Shown here in pieces: positions 26,563-35,055 of a stretch of 64,000 nucleotides of DNA. The notes under the pieces were generated by a model. It saw nothing but the letters and a program-made list of their open reading frames with translations. It did not search any database and was not told the origin of the DNA. Each line of letters begins with the position of its first letter. Position 1 is the first letter of the stretch. A program made the translations under genes and the position numbers. Source of the stretch: Planctomycetia bacterium (GTDB lineage: Bacteria; Planctomycetota; Phycisphaerae; Phycisphaerales; SM1A02); contig SXOD01000006.1 in assembly GCA_005776885.1 (NCBI GenBank), positions 1 to 64,000 of the forward strand. Reading direction: 5' to 3'.

Positions 26563-27078
26563 ATGGACTCGATCGGCCTGCTCTTGGCTTCTGACACCGA
26601 GTTCGCGGAGGTGTTGAAGGCGATCGGCCGTGCCCTGTCGTGGGTTGCTGGCAATCTCCCTGTTTGTCTCGTCGTGCTGACCGTCGCGGGGCCGTTGTTC
26701 GCGCGATTGGTGAAGGGGTTCAAGGCGACGCAGGCGCAGGCGGGGAAGGATCGACTGGCGGAATGGTTGGTGACGCAGGTTCAGGCTCGCGCACCCAAGC
26801 GAGTGCCGGGAGTCACGGCGGGGCCGCCAGTGGCGCCGCCGACATCGATGCCACCAACTGTTCCCCGGAATCCGAGGCCTTCCCCTGCGCAAAGGGGCGG
26901 GACTCGAACGGAGGGCCGCCAGGAGGGGCGCTCCGCGGGCGTTTCAAACGTGCGCGGTGCACCGCGTCCAAGTGGATCGAACGAGCGGCCGACCAAGAGG
27001 GTGGATCGAGTTCGGGGACTTCGCAGGGCAATCGTGCTCGGCGAGGCGCTCAGTCAACCGCGTTGGTCACGTCTTTGA
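26563..27078 (+). CDS. Hypothetical single-pass membrane protein
   Basis: This 171-residue protein is of unknown family. One hydrophobic helix is visible at about 28-46 (LPVCLVVLTVAGPLF), and the C-terminal 110 residues are basic, proline/arginine-rich and probably disordered. ATG 26563 was preferred to an upstream in-frame start because the sequence before it looks non-coding. It sits between the importer operon and accB on the same strand. It could be a real small membrane protein, but the disordered tail makes the exact boundaries uncertain. Confidence 0.45.
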   Translation: MDSIGLLLASDTEFAEVLKAIGRALSWVAGNLPVCLVVLTVAGPLFARLVKGFKATQAQAGKDRLAEWLVTQVQARAPKRVPGVTAGPPVAPPTSMPPTVPRNPRPSPAQRGGTRTEGRQEGRSAGVSNVRGAPRPSGSNERPTKRVDRVRGLRRAIVLGEALSQPRWSRL

Positions 27079-27157
27079 TGCTGTTTCAATCGGGGTCGAA
27101 CGATGGTCGATTGTTCGTGAACTTGCGCGATAACAGGACAAGTCGTAGCCTCCCGGG

Positions 27158-27676
27158 ATGATCGACATCCGAAAGTTGAAGGAGCTGGTGAAGCTGATGG
27201 TCGAGAACGACCTCAGCGAGATGGACCTGCGCGATGCGGATGAAACCGTGGCCTTGAAGCGGCCTGGGGTTTCGCAGCCTGTCGTCAGTTACTCCGCCGG
27301 CGGGGCAGCTCCACAGGTGATTCATGTTCCGGCGCCGGCCGTCCTGTCCACGCCCGGAGGCGCACCCGCCGTTCACGCGCCCGCCCCAGTCCCGGCACCG
27401 GCGCAAGGTGCCGTCGCGGCTCCGGCTGCTGCCAAGCTCCCGGCGATCGAGAGTCCGATGGTGGGCACCTTTTACAGCGGCCCGGGACCAGGCAAGCCGA
27501 ACTTCGTGGCGGCGGGGCAGAAGGTCACGGCCGAGACGACCGTGTGCCTCATCGAAGCGATGAAGATCTTCAACGAGATCAAGGCCGAGCAGGCTGGCAC
27601 CATTGTCGAGGTCCTCGTCGAGAACGGCAAGGCCGTCGAGTTTGGACAGCGACTTTTCACCATCCAACCCGACTGA
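27158..27676 (+). CDS. accB: Acetyl-CoA carboxylase biotin carboxyl carrier protein
   Basis: The 172-residue carrier holds the biotin that shuttles CO2 from biotin carboxylase to the carboxyltransferase in fatty-acid synthesis. The N-terminal helix [24 protein letters not shown] is followed by a flexible Ala/Pro linker (about 50-95) and a biotinyl domain with [19 protein letters not shown]. The biotin site is EAMKI, with lysine about residue 136. accC follows 22 bases downstream, the usual pairing. Confidence 0.96.
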   Translation: MIDIRKLKELVKLMVENDLSEMDLRDADETVALKRPGVSQPVVSYSAGGAAPQVIHVPAPAVLSTPGGAPAVHAPAPVPAPAQGAVAAPAAAKLPAIESPMVGTFYSGPGPGKPNFVAAGQKVTAETTVCLIEAMKIFNEIKAEQAGTIVEVLVENGKAVEFGQRLFTIQPD

Positions 27677-27698
27677 GTCGGTGCGACGGTCAACATCC

Positions 27699-29054
27699 AT
27701 GTTCAAGCGCCTCCTGATCGCCAACCGTGGCGAAATCGCCCTCCGAATCATCCGAGCGTGCCGCGAGCTGGACATCGCGCCGGTGTGCGTCTACTCGCAA
27801 GCCGACGCTGGAGCCCCATGGCTTGAGCAAGCCGACCAGTCGCTCTGCATCGGCCCAGGGCCGAGCAAGGACTCGTACTTGCGCATCGACCGCATCATCG
27901 CGGCGGCGGAAGTCGGTCGCGCCGACGCCATCCACCCGGGCTATGGGTTCCTTTCGGAGAACTCCCATTTCGCCGAAGTCTGCCGCGACAGCGGTTTCGA
28001 GTTCGTCGGCCCAAGCCCGGAGGCGATGCATCTCTTGGGAGACAAGGTCAATTGCAAGCGGCTGGCCAGGCAGGCCGGGACGCCCGTGTTTCCCGGCACC
28101 GACGGCGGCATCGAGGACATCGAGGAAGCAGTCAAGGTCGCGGCCGAGATCGGCTACCCGGTCATCGTGAAGGCCGCCGGCGGCGGCGGCGGCCGAGGCA
28201 TGCGGATCGCACGCGACGAGACCGGCCTGCGGGAGGGGATCGAGGCCGCGCGACAGGAGGCGGCGGCTGCGTTCGGCAACCCCATGGTGTATGTCGAGAA
28301 GTATCTGGAGCATGCGCGGCACTTCGAGGTGCAGGTGATCGGCGACAAGCATGGCCATGCCGTCCACCTCTTCGAGCGAGATTGCTCCAGCCAGCGTCGC
28401 CACCAGAAGTTGATCGAGGAAGCCCCGGCGCCTGGCGTCGATCACGCGAAGCGCCTCAAGGTGTGCGAGGCCAGCGCGGAGCTGATTCGCCAGGCCAAGT
28501 ATGCGGGCGCCGCAACCTGCGAGTTCCTCATGGACCGCGACCAGAACTTCTACATGCTGGAAGTGAACACGCGCGTCCAGGTGGAGCACCCGATCAGCGA
28601 GGCGATCACGGGCATCGACATCGTCAAGACTGGCATCCGCGTGGCGGCCGGCGAGCCGCTGCCGATGAAGCAGTCTGACATCTCGATCAATGGTCACGCG
28701 ATCGAGCTGCGAGTGAACGCCGAGGACCCCGCACGAAACTTCATGCCGCAGGCTGGGCTCATCGAGACATTCGTGCCGCCGGGTGGCATGGGGATTCGAG
28801 TGGATACGCACGCCCGTGCCGGCTATCGCATTCCGGCCAACTATGACTCCATGATCGGGAAGCTCATCGTGCATGCGCCCGATCGTGAGACCTGCATCAA
28901 GCGGTGCTTGCAGGCGCTGCGCGAATTCAAGATCGGCCCCATGCGGTCGACTCTGCCTCTCTATGAACGACTCCTGCAAGAGGCTCCGTTCGTGGAAGCG
29001 ACCCATGACATCAAATGGGTCGAGCGACTCCAGGACGCCGACAGGAAGAAGTGA
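27699..29054 (+). CDS. accC: Acetyl-CoA carboxylase biotin carboxylase subunit
   Basis: This 451-residue ATP-grasp enzyme carboxylates biotin on AccB using bicarbonate and ATP. It begins MFKRLLIANRGEIALRIIRA and continues with DAIHPGYGFLSEN, the glycine-rich ATP loop KAAGGGGGRGM, ERDCSSQRRHQKLIEEAP, EFLMDRDQNFYMLEVNTR and VEHPISEAITGIDIV, all diagnostic for AccC. The length matches the family (about 450). It is translated with accB. Carboxyltransferase genes are not in the window. Confidence 0.97.
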   Translation: MFKRLLIANRGEIALRIIRACRELDIAPVCVYSQADAGAPWLEQADQSLCIGPGPSKDSYLRIDRIIAAAEVGRADAIHPGYGFLSENSHFAEVCRDSGFEFVGPSPEAMHLLGDKVNCKRLARQAGTPVFPGTDGGIEDIEEAVKVAAEIGYPVIVKAAGGGGGRGMRIARDETGLREGIEAARQEAAAAFGNPMVYVEKYLEHARHFEVQVIGDKHGHAVHLFERDCSSQRRHQKLIEEAPAPGVDHAKRLKVCEASAELIRQAKYAGAATCEFLMDRDQNFYMLEVNTRVQVEHPISEAITGIDIVKTGIRVAAGEPLPMKQSDISINGHAIELRVNAEDPARNFMPQAGLIETFVPPGGMGIRVDTHARAGYRIPANYDSMIGKLIVHAPDRETCIKRCLQALREFKIGPMRSTLPLYERLLQEAPFVEATHDIKWVERLQDADRKK

Positions 29055-29109
29055 GCCCTCCGGTGCGAGAGCATGTTTCCTTTCGTATCTGCGAATCAGT
29101 CTCAATGAC

Positions 29110-29138
29110 TTGACACAGACAGAAGGCGGGGCTATCTT
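29110..29138 (+). promoter_or_regulatory. Sigma-70-type promoter candidate for the PEP-CTERM gene
   Basis: TTGACA (29110-29115, a perfect -35 consensus) is followed by a 17-base spacer and TATCTT (29133-29138, four of six -10 bases). It lies 97 bases before ATG 29235 in a non-coding gap after accC. Position, spacing and score make it the clearest promoter-like site seen in the window. Confidence 0.55.
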
Positions 29139-29234
29139 TCCTTGCTCGTTCTCCGGGGTTTCAAGGGCAGGGAAGGGCGCAAGTTGCGTTGGGTATTCAA
29201 CTTGCGATCAGTCACCCACCTCGGCCTCAATCCC

Positions 29235-29747
29235 ATGAACTGTTTGTCTCGGTCCCTCTCGTGCGCTGCTTTCGGTGCACTGTCAGTCGCTACGGTTGCC
29301 TCTGCCGGTTTCGATACCTCTGTCGAGTCGTACCACTTGGTGATGAATCTCACCGTTCAGTACGTCGGACCAGTGGTGATCGACGCGGATCTCACGCAGC
29401 AAGAGTCGAGTTACGCCGCCCTCGGCACCTCGACGGCGACCGCCTTCGGCTCGACCGGCGCATTCGCTGGTTCGTTCGACTACATCGACGGCGGATTCCT
29501 GCTCAGCGGGACATCAAACTTCCCCTTCGGGCCCGGCGTGACGATGTCGTTTGACACGAACATCGACATGGTCTTCACCTCCGAGACCGGCGGCGACGCC
29601 GTCGGCACGCTCTACGGATTTGACCCCTTTGCGCAACAGTGGGTGACCGCGGCCGCGTCCGGCACCTTCACGATGGTCCCGGTGCCCGCGCCCGGCGCGC
29701 TCGCGCTGCTCGGGCTGGGTGGGCTGGTCGGTAGGCGGCGCCGCTGA
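29235..29747 (+). CDS. PEP-CTERM-like exported surface protein
   Basis: This 170-residue protein has a signal peptide cleaved near VASAGF (about residue 22). The middle is beta-rich, with many Thr, Ser, Gly and Asp residues. The C-terminal sorting tail reads VPAPGALALLGLGGLV followed by arginines (RRRR), the PEP-CTERM arrangement that is processed by an exosortase in exopolysaccharide-producing bacteria. Its function is unknown; homologues are often extracellular matrix or biofilm proteins. ATG 29235 is chosen because the signal peptide begins there. A consensus promoter lies upstream and a strong hairpin downstream. Confidence 0.82.
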   Translation: MNCLSRSLSCAAFGALSVATVASAGFDTSVESYHLVMNLTVQYVGPVVIDADLTQQESSYAALGTSTATAFGSTGAFAGSFDYIDGGFLLSGTSNFPFGPGVTMSFDTNIDMVFTSETGGDAVGTLYGFDPFAQQWVTAAASGTFTMVPVPAPGALALLGLGGLVGRRRR

Positions 29748-29762
29748 CCGAAGCCGCCGCTG

Positions 29763-29807
29763 GTTTTTGCTAAACCGTTACTTCAGAAGTAACGGTTTGG
29801 CAAAAAC
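29763..29807. terminator. Strong bidirectional intrinsic terminator
   Basis: A 21-base stem (29763-29783 paired with 29787-29807, one G-T wobble position) is closed by the three-base loop CAG. The stem begins with GTTTTT and ends with AAAAAC, so both strands end the hairpin in a U-run. It can terminate the plus-strand PEP-CTERM gene and the converging minus-strand epimerase gene. The epimerase stop codon (29778-29780) lies inside the stem. Confidence 0.85.
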
Positions 29808-31079
29808 CCCGGGGGAGTTTGTGGCCCCCGCGTGCTTGTTCAAGAGCGCGGCTCGGTCCGGGAGGCCCCTGATCGCTTGCGCGATGCGTTCCGCGGCACG
29901 CCCATCCCCGTATGGGTGATTGCTGGGCCACCGGTCGCGCGGCTGCGGTGACCAGCCAACCGTGACCGCTGCTTCGATCGCGAGCGCAATCTCGAGGGCA
30001 GTTGGAGTGCCAAACGGAACTTGCGCCGATGCGCCAGTGACCCACTGTGTGCTCGGTGACAGTTCGCGGCCTCGCTGCCGCTCGCCGACCAGGACGCTTG
30101 GCAGTCCGGCGGCCGGTGCCTCCATGACGATGCTGCTGGAGTTTCCCACGATGGCTACCGTTCGAGGGGAGTCCAGCAGGGCGAACCACCACTCGGCCGG
30201 TAGTTGCGTCACGAGTCGGGCGATCGGGGAAGCGGTCGATGACCGTCGAAGGCACCACGCTTCGCAGTGGCGCCGCACCGTGCGACCGCCATCGTCGGCG
30301 TTGGGAAATGCAAAGAGCACCTGCGCAGACCGCAGCGGACCAGCCTGGTCCAACATGGTGAGCGCCGCGAGGATGGCGACCGCATCAGCATCGGGTTCGT
30401 CGGCAAGCGTGGTCGGATGGACGGCCACGAGCAGGAGCGGATGGCTCGGTGCGAGTCCGGTGGGGATGAGCACCTCGGTCAACGGGGGCAACGTCGCATG
30501 GCGAAGGTGGTCCAGGCTCGCCGCGCCAACCTGGTGCACTCGCCAGGGCTCCTCGCCCATCGCGATGACGCGAAGCCGCGCGGCCTCCGTGGTCACCAGA
30601 TGCACATGACTCATGGCCGTGAGGGCGTTGCGGACGGCGTTGTCGATCGCCCCTTCGCTCAACTCACCGCCTTCGATGTGGATGATGGGGATCCGCATCG
30701 CGAGCGCGGCGGTGGCGGGCGCCAGCATCTCGACTCGGTCAGCGATGACCAGCAGCAGGTCCGGTGGCGCCAGTGCCAGCGCCTCTGCGAAGTCGCGTGT
30801 CAGCGACCCGACCGCAGCGGCCATCTGCGCTGGAGTGTCGATTCCCAGTGGCTCTCCGACATCAAGGACCTCAAATCCTTCCTCGCGCAGCCGTGCGGCG
30901 GCCGAGCCGTATTCCTCGGACAACGCGGCACCGCACGCCATGATGGTGAGTCGGAGGCTGGGTTCGGCCCGCAGTGCCCGCAACGGCCAGATCAAGTGCG
31001 CCAGGTCGGCACGGCTGCTGGTGACCACGACGAGGTGGCGGGGAGGCGCGGTCGTGCGCGAGCTCGCGCGTGCGCCCAT
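29778..31079 (-). CDS. UDP-N-acetylglucosamine 2-epimerase family protein (NeuC-like)
   Basis: This 433-residue protein has the GT-B-like epimerase fold. NeuC-like features are VVVTSSRADLAHLIWPLRAL at the N-terminus, LLVIADRVEMLAPA, IIHIEGGELSEGAIDNAVRNALT with the conserved acidic residues, and a late IVGNSSSIVMEAPAAGLPSVLVGERQRGRE. HIEGGE replaces the usual HIHGGE. Hydrolysing NeuC enzymes make N-acetylmannosamine for sialic-acid-like sugars, and the exact product here is unknown. ATG 31079 overlaps the stop of a 34-residue membrane peptide (TGATG). The last codons run through the terminator hairpin. Confidence 0.8.
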   Translation of the reverse strand: MGARASSRTTAPPRHLVVVTSSRADLAHLIWPLRALRAEPSLRLTIMACGAALSEEYGSAAARLREEGFEVLDVGEPLGIDTPAQMAAAVGSLTRDFAEALALAPPDLLLVIADRVEMLAPATAALAMRIPIIHIEGGELSEGAIDNAVRNALTAMSHVHLVTTEAARLRVIAMGEEPWRVHQVGAASLDHLRHATLPPLTEVLIPTGLAPSHPLLLVAVHPTTLADEPDADAVAILAALTMLDQAGPLRSAQVLFAFPNADDGGRTVRRHCEAWCLRRSSTASPIARLVTQLPAEWWFALLDSPRTVAIVGNSSSIVMEAPAAGLPSVLVGERQRGRELSPSTQWVTGASAQVPFGTPTALEIALAIEAAVTVGWSPQPRDRWPSNHPYGDGRAAERIAQAIRGLPDRAALLNKHAGATNSPGVFAKPLLLK

Positions 31080-31183
31080 CAATCCGAGCTCTCACGACGC
31101 GCCGCCAGCGCCACGAACACAAGCACCGCGCACGCGAGCGAGGCGGGGATCCACAGCCATGTCTTCGGGGGTCGGTCGTTCAT
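31079..31183 (-). CDS. 34-residue single-pass membrane peptide coupled to the epimerase gene
   Basis: On the minus strand an ATG at 31183 opens a 34-codon frame. The product has a short charged start (MNDRPPKTW), one hydrophobic helix (about residues 9-28, LWIPASLACAVLVFVALAA) and a charged end (RRESSD). Its TGA overlaps the ATG of the NeuC-like gene (TGATG), the same coupling used by many genes in the window. The function is unknown. Membrane anchoring or regulation of the epimerase step is one possibility. No homologue is recognised by eye. Confidence 0.55.
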   Translation of the reverse strand: MNDRPPKTWLWIPASLACAVLVFVALAARRESSD

Positions 31184-31263
31184 GCCATGCGGGTCGATGG
31201 TGGACCGGGCTGGAGCTCGCCACACCGCGGCGTCACCGGGCCTGAGCGTACTACGATCGCCCC

Positions 31264-32133
31264 ATGGCGCTCTTCAGTCGATGGGCCGACTGGTACGACG
31301 ACCTCTATCAGGCTTCCGGGAGGGACCCCGCGGACGATGTGCGCGCGATCGAGTCCACTCTCCAATCCAGCCCGACGGTCGGCCCGGATGTCCGGCATCG
31401 ACTCCACCATCGCCAGCTCAGGATCCTGGACATCGGGTGCGGCACTGGCCGGCATGCTGATGCGCTGGCTGCGCTCGGGCCATACACGGGGATCGATCCG
31501 TCTCCGGAAATGCTCGCTGTGGCGAGGCGAACGCACGCTCGGGCCCGATTCCTGGAGGGCACTGCCGCCGGGGCGCCGCGGCTCTTCCGGCCTGGCCATC
31601 GATTCGATGTCGTGGTGATGCTGTTTGGGGTGGCTGCCTATGCGGACTCGATTGTCCAGGCAGGGGCCTGGCTTCGGTCGGCATCGTCCTGCCTGGCACC
31701 GGGCGGCGCGCTCTTCGTCGGGGTCGAGGTCACGCGCGAGACCTTGCAAGCAGCGCAGCCGCGCAGCGTGGTGCTTCGCCGGGGCCACGCAGTCCTGACC
31801 CGCACGAGCGGGGCAATCGCCTCCGGGAGCCACCTCGAATGCACCTTCCAGTTTCTCCTGCAAGTCGGCACGGCCCAAGAGTGCACATGCGGGGAACGCT
31901 GGACCGAGTGCCACCCGCACGTGCTGGCATCGCACAGTGAATGGAGCGCGGCCATTTCCGACGCGCTTGCGGCCGAGTCCGGGAGCAGTTCCCTGCCCCC
32001 GCGCACGGGCCATCTGTCGGTGGCGAGTGGACCCTGGGGTGAGATTGTGCCCATCCACGTTTCTCGTCCCCCCGAACACTGCCTACGATCGCCAGAACCA
32101 TGCACCCCGAGTCAAGCCGTCGCACCTTCCTGA
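31264..32133 (+). CDS. Class I SAM-dependent methyltransferase
   Basis: This 289-residue enzyme has the SAM-binding motif ILDIGCGTGRHADALA (about 58-73) and YTGIDPSPEML as the acidic loop. It also shows FDVVVMLFGVAAYADS and LAPGGALFVGVEV, the usual motif order. The substrate is unknown. The last 34 bases overlap the next gene in another frame, so the C-terminus could be read beyond the conserved domain. It faces away from the NeuC-like gene and may be co-expressed with the oxidoreductase. Confidence 0.85.
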   Translation: MALFSRWADWYDDLYQASGRDPADDVRAIESTLQSSPTVGPDVRHRLHHRQLRILDIGCGTGRHADALAALGPYTGIDPSPEMLAVARRTHARARFLEGTAAGAPRLFRPGHRFDVVVMLFGVAAYADSIVQAGAWLRSASSCLAPGGALFVGVEVTRETLQAAQPRSVVLRRGHAVLTRTSGAIASGSHLECTFQFLLQVGTAQECTCGERWTECHPHVLASHSEWSAAISDALAAESGSSSLPPRTGHLSVASGPWGEIVPIHVSRPPEHCLRSPEPCTPSQAVAPS

Positions 32134-33482
32134 CCAACGCCGGAGGCTTGGCCGCCGGCACGATCCTCTCGGCCAGCGCGCTGGCTTCCGTCCATCGAAG
32201 CGACGACGAGACGATCAATGTCGCGCTCATCGGCTGCGGCGGTCGCGGCGGCGGGGCGGCCGTGAATGCCCTGTCCGTCAAGCGGGGTCCGATGAAGTTG
32301 GTGGCGATGTCCGACGTGTTCGTCGACAAGGTGGAGTCCAGTTACGCCGCGCTCGCCGGCGCCAAGCTGCCGGGGGCCGTCGATGCGCCGCCCGAGCGAC
32401 GATTCTCGGGGATGGAGTCGTACAAGCAGGCGATGGATTGCTTGCGTCCCGGCGACATCGTGATCCTCGCGACGCCGCCCGCGTTTCGCCCCGTGCACTT
32501 CAAGTACGCCATCGAGAAGGGGCTCAACGTCTTCATGGAGAAGCCAGTGTGCGTCGACGGTCCCTCGGGACGTCGGATGCTTGAGCTGGCCAAGGAAGCC
32601 GAGAAGAAGGGGCTCAAGGTCGCCGTCGGCTTGATGGGTCGGCACAGCACCGGCTTCAAGGAACTGGCGAAGCGCGTGCAGGATGGCGAGATGGGCGAGA
32701 TTGTCGCGCAGTACGGGTATCGAATGCAGGGGCCGGTCGCGAAGTTCCGCTCGACCCGAACCCCCGCAGGCCTGAGCGAGGTGGAGTACCAGATCCAACG
32801 GTTCCACTCCTTTCTCTGGGCCAGCGGCGGCGCCTACAACGACTTCTTCATCCACATCATCGACCACCTCTGCTGGATGAAGGGCGCATGGCCAGTGCTG
32901 GCCCAGGGCAATGGCGGCCGCAACTGGCGAACTGGGCCAGACGGCCAGAGGTACATCGACCAGAACTTCGACTCGTACGCCGTGGAATACACCTATCCCG
33001 ACGGCACGAAGATGGTCTTCGAGGGCCGGAACATGGACGGCTGCGAGAATCGATTCTCCAGCATGATGGTGGGGACGAAGGCCTCGGCGATCGTGTCCGC
33101 CAGCGGCGACTACGGCGCTCCTTCGCAGATCTGCACGAGCCGCGATTTCTCTCCCGGCAGCAAGGTCTGGGAATCCACGATCCCTGCGTCCGAAGCGAAC
33201 CCGTACCAAAACGAGTGGGAGTCGTACATCGACGCTGTCCGCGACGACAAGCCCTACAACGAGGCGCCACGCGGCATCGAGTCCAGCCTTGTGTGCTGCA
33301 TGGGCCGCATGGCCGCGCACACGGGCCAGCCGATCACCTTCGACGAAATGCTTGCCTGCGAGCACGACTTTGCGCCCGGCATCGCCACGCTCACGCTGGA
33401 TGGCACCGCCCCGGTGATGCCCGACGCGAACGGGGACTACCCCGTGCCGCAGCCCGGCGTGTTGATTGGGAGGGAGTATTGA
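32100..33482 (+). CDS. Gfo/Idh/MocA-family oxidoreductase with Tat signal
   Basis: This protein of 460 residues begins with a twin-arginine signal (SSRRTFLTNAGGLAAG), so it is probably exported folded with its NAD(P) cofactor. The Rossmann motif is INVALIGCGGRGGGAA (about 39-54), followed by MEKPV (about residue 143, family EKP lysine), and the GFO/IDH C-terminal domain has FFIHIIDHLCWMKGAWP. Such exported sugar dehydrogenases are abundant in Planctomycetes. The sugar substrate is unknown. It follows the methyltransferase with a 34-base overlap. Confidence 0.88.
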   Translation: MHPESSRRTFLTNAGGLAAGTILSASALASVHRSDDETINVALIGCGGRGGGAAVNALSVKRGPMKLVAMSDVFVDKVESSYAALAGAKLPGAVDAPPERRFSGMESYKQAMDCLRPGDIVILATPPAFRPVHFKYAIEKGLNVFMEKPVCVDGPSGRRMLELAKEAEKKGLKVAVGLMGRHSTGFKELAKRVQDGEMGEIVAQYGYRMQGPVAKFRSTRTPAGLSEVEYQIQRFHSFLWASGGAYNDFFIHIIDHLCWMKGAWPVLAQGNGGRNWRTGPDGQRYIDQNFDSYAVEYTYPDGTKMVFEGRNMDGCENRFSSMMVGTKASAIVSASGDYGAPSQICTSRDFSPGSKVWESTIPASEANPYQNEWESYIDAVRDDKPYNEAPRGIESSLVCCMGRMAAHTGQPITFDEMLACEHDFAPGIATLTLDGTAPVMPDANGDYPVPQPGVLIGREY

Positions 33483-33564
33483 GTGAGCAATCCTGCGGGC
33501 CGCGAAACGGCGGAGTCTGAGCCCGCTCGCACGACCCGCCCTTGCTAGACTGCCACCCCCTGAT

Positions 33565-33636
33565 GCGGGCGTAGCTCAGTGGTAGAGCGTCAGCCTTCCA
33601 AGCTGAATGTCGCGGGTTCAAATCTCGTCGCCCGCT
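33565..33636 (+). tRNA. tRNA-Gly (anticodon TCC)
   Basis: This 72-base cloverleaf has the acceptor stem GCGGGCG paired with CGCCCGC. The D-arm contains AGCTCAGTGGTAGAGC. The anticodon stem TCAGC/GCTGA with loop CTTCCAA gives anticodon TCC for glycine codons GGA/GGG. The T-arm is GCGGGTTCAAATCTCGT. CCA is not encoded. It is the second glycine tRNA in this window, after the CCC species at 6722. Confidence 0.95.
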
Positions 33637-33711
33637 TTGTGCGGTACCCATGGTGGCATCGGGCAGACGGATCACTCCGACAGGCCCTCACGCATCGTTC
33701 GCCGCATGATG

Positions 33712-33865
33712 CCGATCGACCCAGGCATGGGAGCTCTACGAGAAGTCCTGCCGGCTGGATGAGCCGGTCCGGACCGAGTGGACCAGCCTGTTCCTGGAGG
33801 ACCTTCACCGATCGCACTATCCGACACTCTTCGAGGACGAAGCCCCTACGATCTCCCCGCCGTGA
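33712..33865 (+). pseudogene. Possible 3' remnant of a lost gene before xylA
   Basis: After a stop at 33709-33711 the frame stays open to TGA 33863-33865, and its sequence looks protein-like (for example [21 protein letters not shown]). It has no ATG, GTG or TTG start. The stop overlaps the xylA GTG in the GTGA pattern typical of this genome. It may be the tail of a deleted gene; chance openness is also possible. Confidence 0.3.
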
Positions 33866-35055
33866 CCCTCGCCCCGATCCCCGCGCCGCGTCCAGCCGAC
33901 CGTTTCACCTTTGGCCTCTGGACCGTGGGCAACACTGGCCGCGACCCGTTCGGTGATCCGACCCGCGCGGCAATCGATCCCTGCCGAATCGTCGAGAAGC
34001 TCGCCGGCCTCGGCGCCTGGGGCGTCAACCTCCACGACAACGACCTCGTGCCCTTTGGTGCCTCGGCCGCCGACCGCGACCGGATCGTCAGCCAGTTCAA
34101 GCATGCGCTTGCCGACCACGGCCTCCGCGTCCCGATGGCGACGGCCAACCTTTTCTCGCACCCGGTGTTCAAGGACGGGGCATTCACATCCAACGATCCG
34201 GCGGTCCGTGCATTCGCGCTTCGCAAGTCGATGGATGCGATTGACCTCGGCGCCGAGCTGGGCGCCAGCACCTATGTCTTCTGGGGCGGTCGTGAGGGGA
34301 CCGAGGCCGATGCCTGCCGCGACCCGCGGGAGGCCCTGCGCCGGATGCGCGACGCGCTGGACTACCTCTGCGGCTATGTGCGTGATCGCGGGTACGCGCT
34401 TCGGTTCGCGCTGGAAGCCAAGCCAAACGAGCCACGCGGCGACATCTATCTCCCGACCACCGGCCACATGCTGGCGTTCATCCAGACGTTGGCGCACCCG
34501 GACATGGTGGGCGTCAATCCCGAGGTGGCCCATGAGTCGATGGCGGGCCTCAACTTCGTGCACGGTGTGGCGCAGGCGATGGAGGCGGGGAAGCTCCTCC
34601 ACATCGACCTCAATGGCCAGCGCATTGGCCGTTACGACCAGGACCTCCGCTTTGGGAGTGAGGACCTGCGCCAAGCGTTCCTGCTGGTGCGGCTCCTTGA
34701 GGGGACGGCCGGCGACCAGTTCGGTCCCGCCTATGACGGTCCGCTCCACTTTGACGCGCACGCCTACCGCACCGAGGACGAGGAAGGCGTATGGGATTTC
34801 GCCCGTGGATGCATGACCAACTATCTGTTGCTCAAGCAGCGTGCTCGGCAGTTTGATGCCGACCCGGAAGTGCGGCAGCTGCTCGCCGAACACGCGGACC
34901 CGATGGGATTGTGCCCCCACATGCGACAGTACTCGCGCGAGTCGGCCACGGAGTTGCGCCGCGCGGTGATCGATCCCGATGCCATCGCACGCCGTGGCCT
35001 GGGGTACGAACGACTCGACCAGCTCATGGTCGAGCACATCCTCGGGGCTCGCTGA
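33862..35055 (+). CDS. xylA: Xylose isomerase
   Basis: This 397-residue class I (Streptomyces-type) xylose/glucose isomerase converts xylose to xylulose. All metal and catalytic sites are visible: [12 protein letters not shown] (active histidine and aspartate), [12 protein letters not shown] (glutamate and lysine), [31 protein letters not shown] (metal aspartates) and [11 protein letters not shown] 33862 was chosen since family homology ([11 protein letters not shown]) begins shortly after; the frame extends upstream to non-homologous sequence. The stop overlaps xylB in TGATG, so the pair is co-translated. No xylose transporter or XylR is seen. Confidence 0.95.
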   Translation: MTLAPIPAPRPADRFTFGLWTVGNTGRDPFGDPTRAAIDPCRIVEKLAGLGAWGVNLHDNDLVPFGASAADRDRIVSQFKHALADHGLRVPMATANLFSHPVFKDGAFTSNDPAVRAFALRKSMDAIDLGAELGASTYVFWGGREGTEADACRDPREALRRMRDALDYLCGYVRDRGYALRFALEAKPNEPRGDIYLPTTGHMLAFIQTLAHPDMVGVNPEVAHESMAGLNFVHGVAQAMEAGKLLHIDLNGQRIGRYDQDLRFGSEDLRQAFLLVRLLEGTAGDQFGPAYDGPLHFDAHAYRTEDEEGVWDFARGCMTNYLLLKQRARQFDADPEVRQLLAEHADPMGLCPHMRQYSRESATELRRAVIDPDAIARRGLGYERLDQLMVEHILGAR

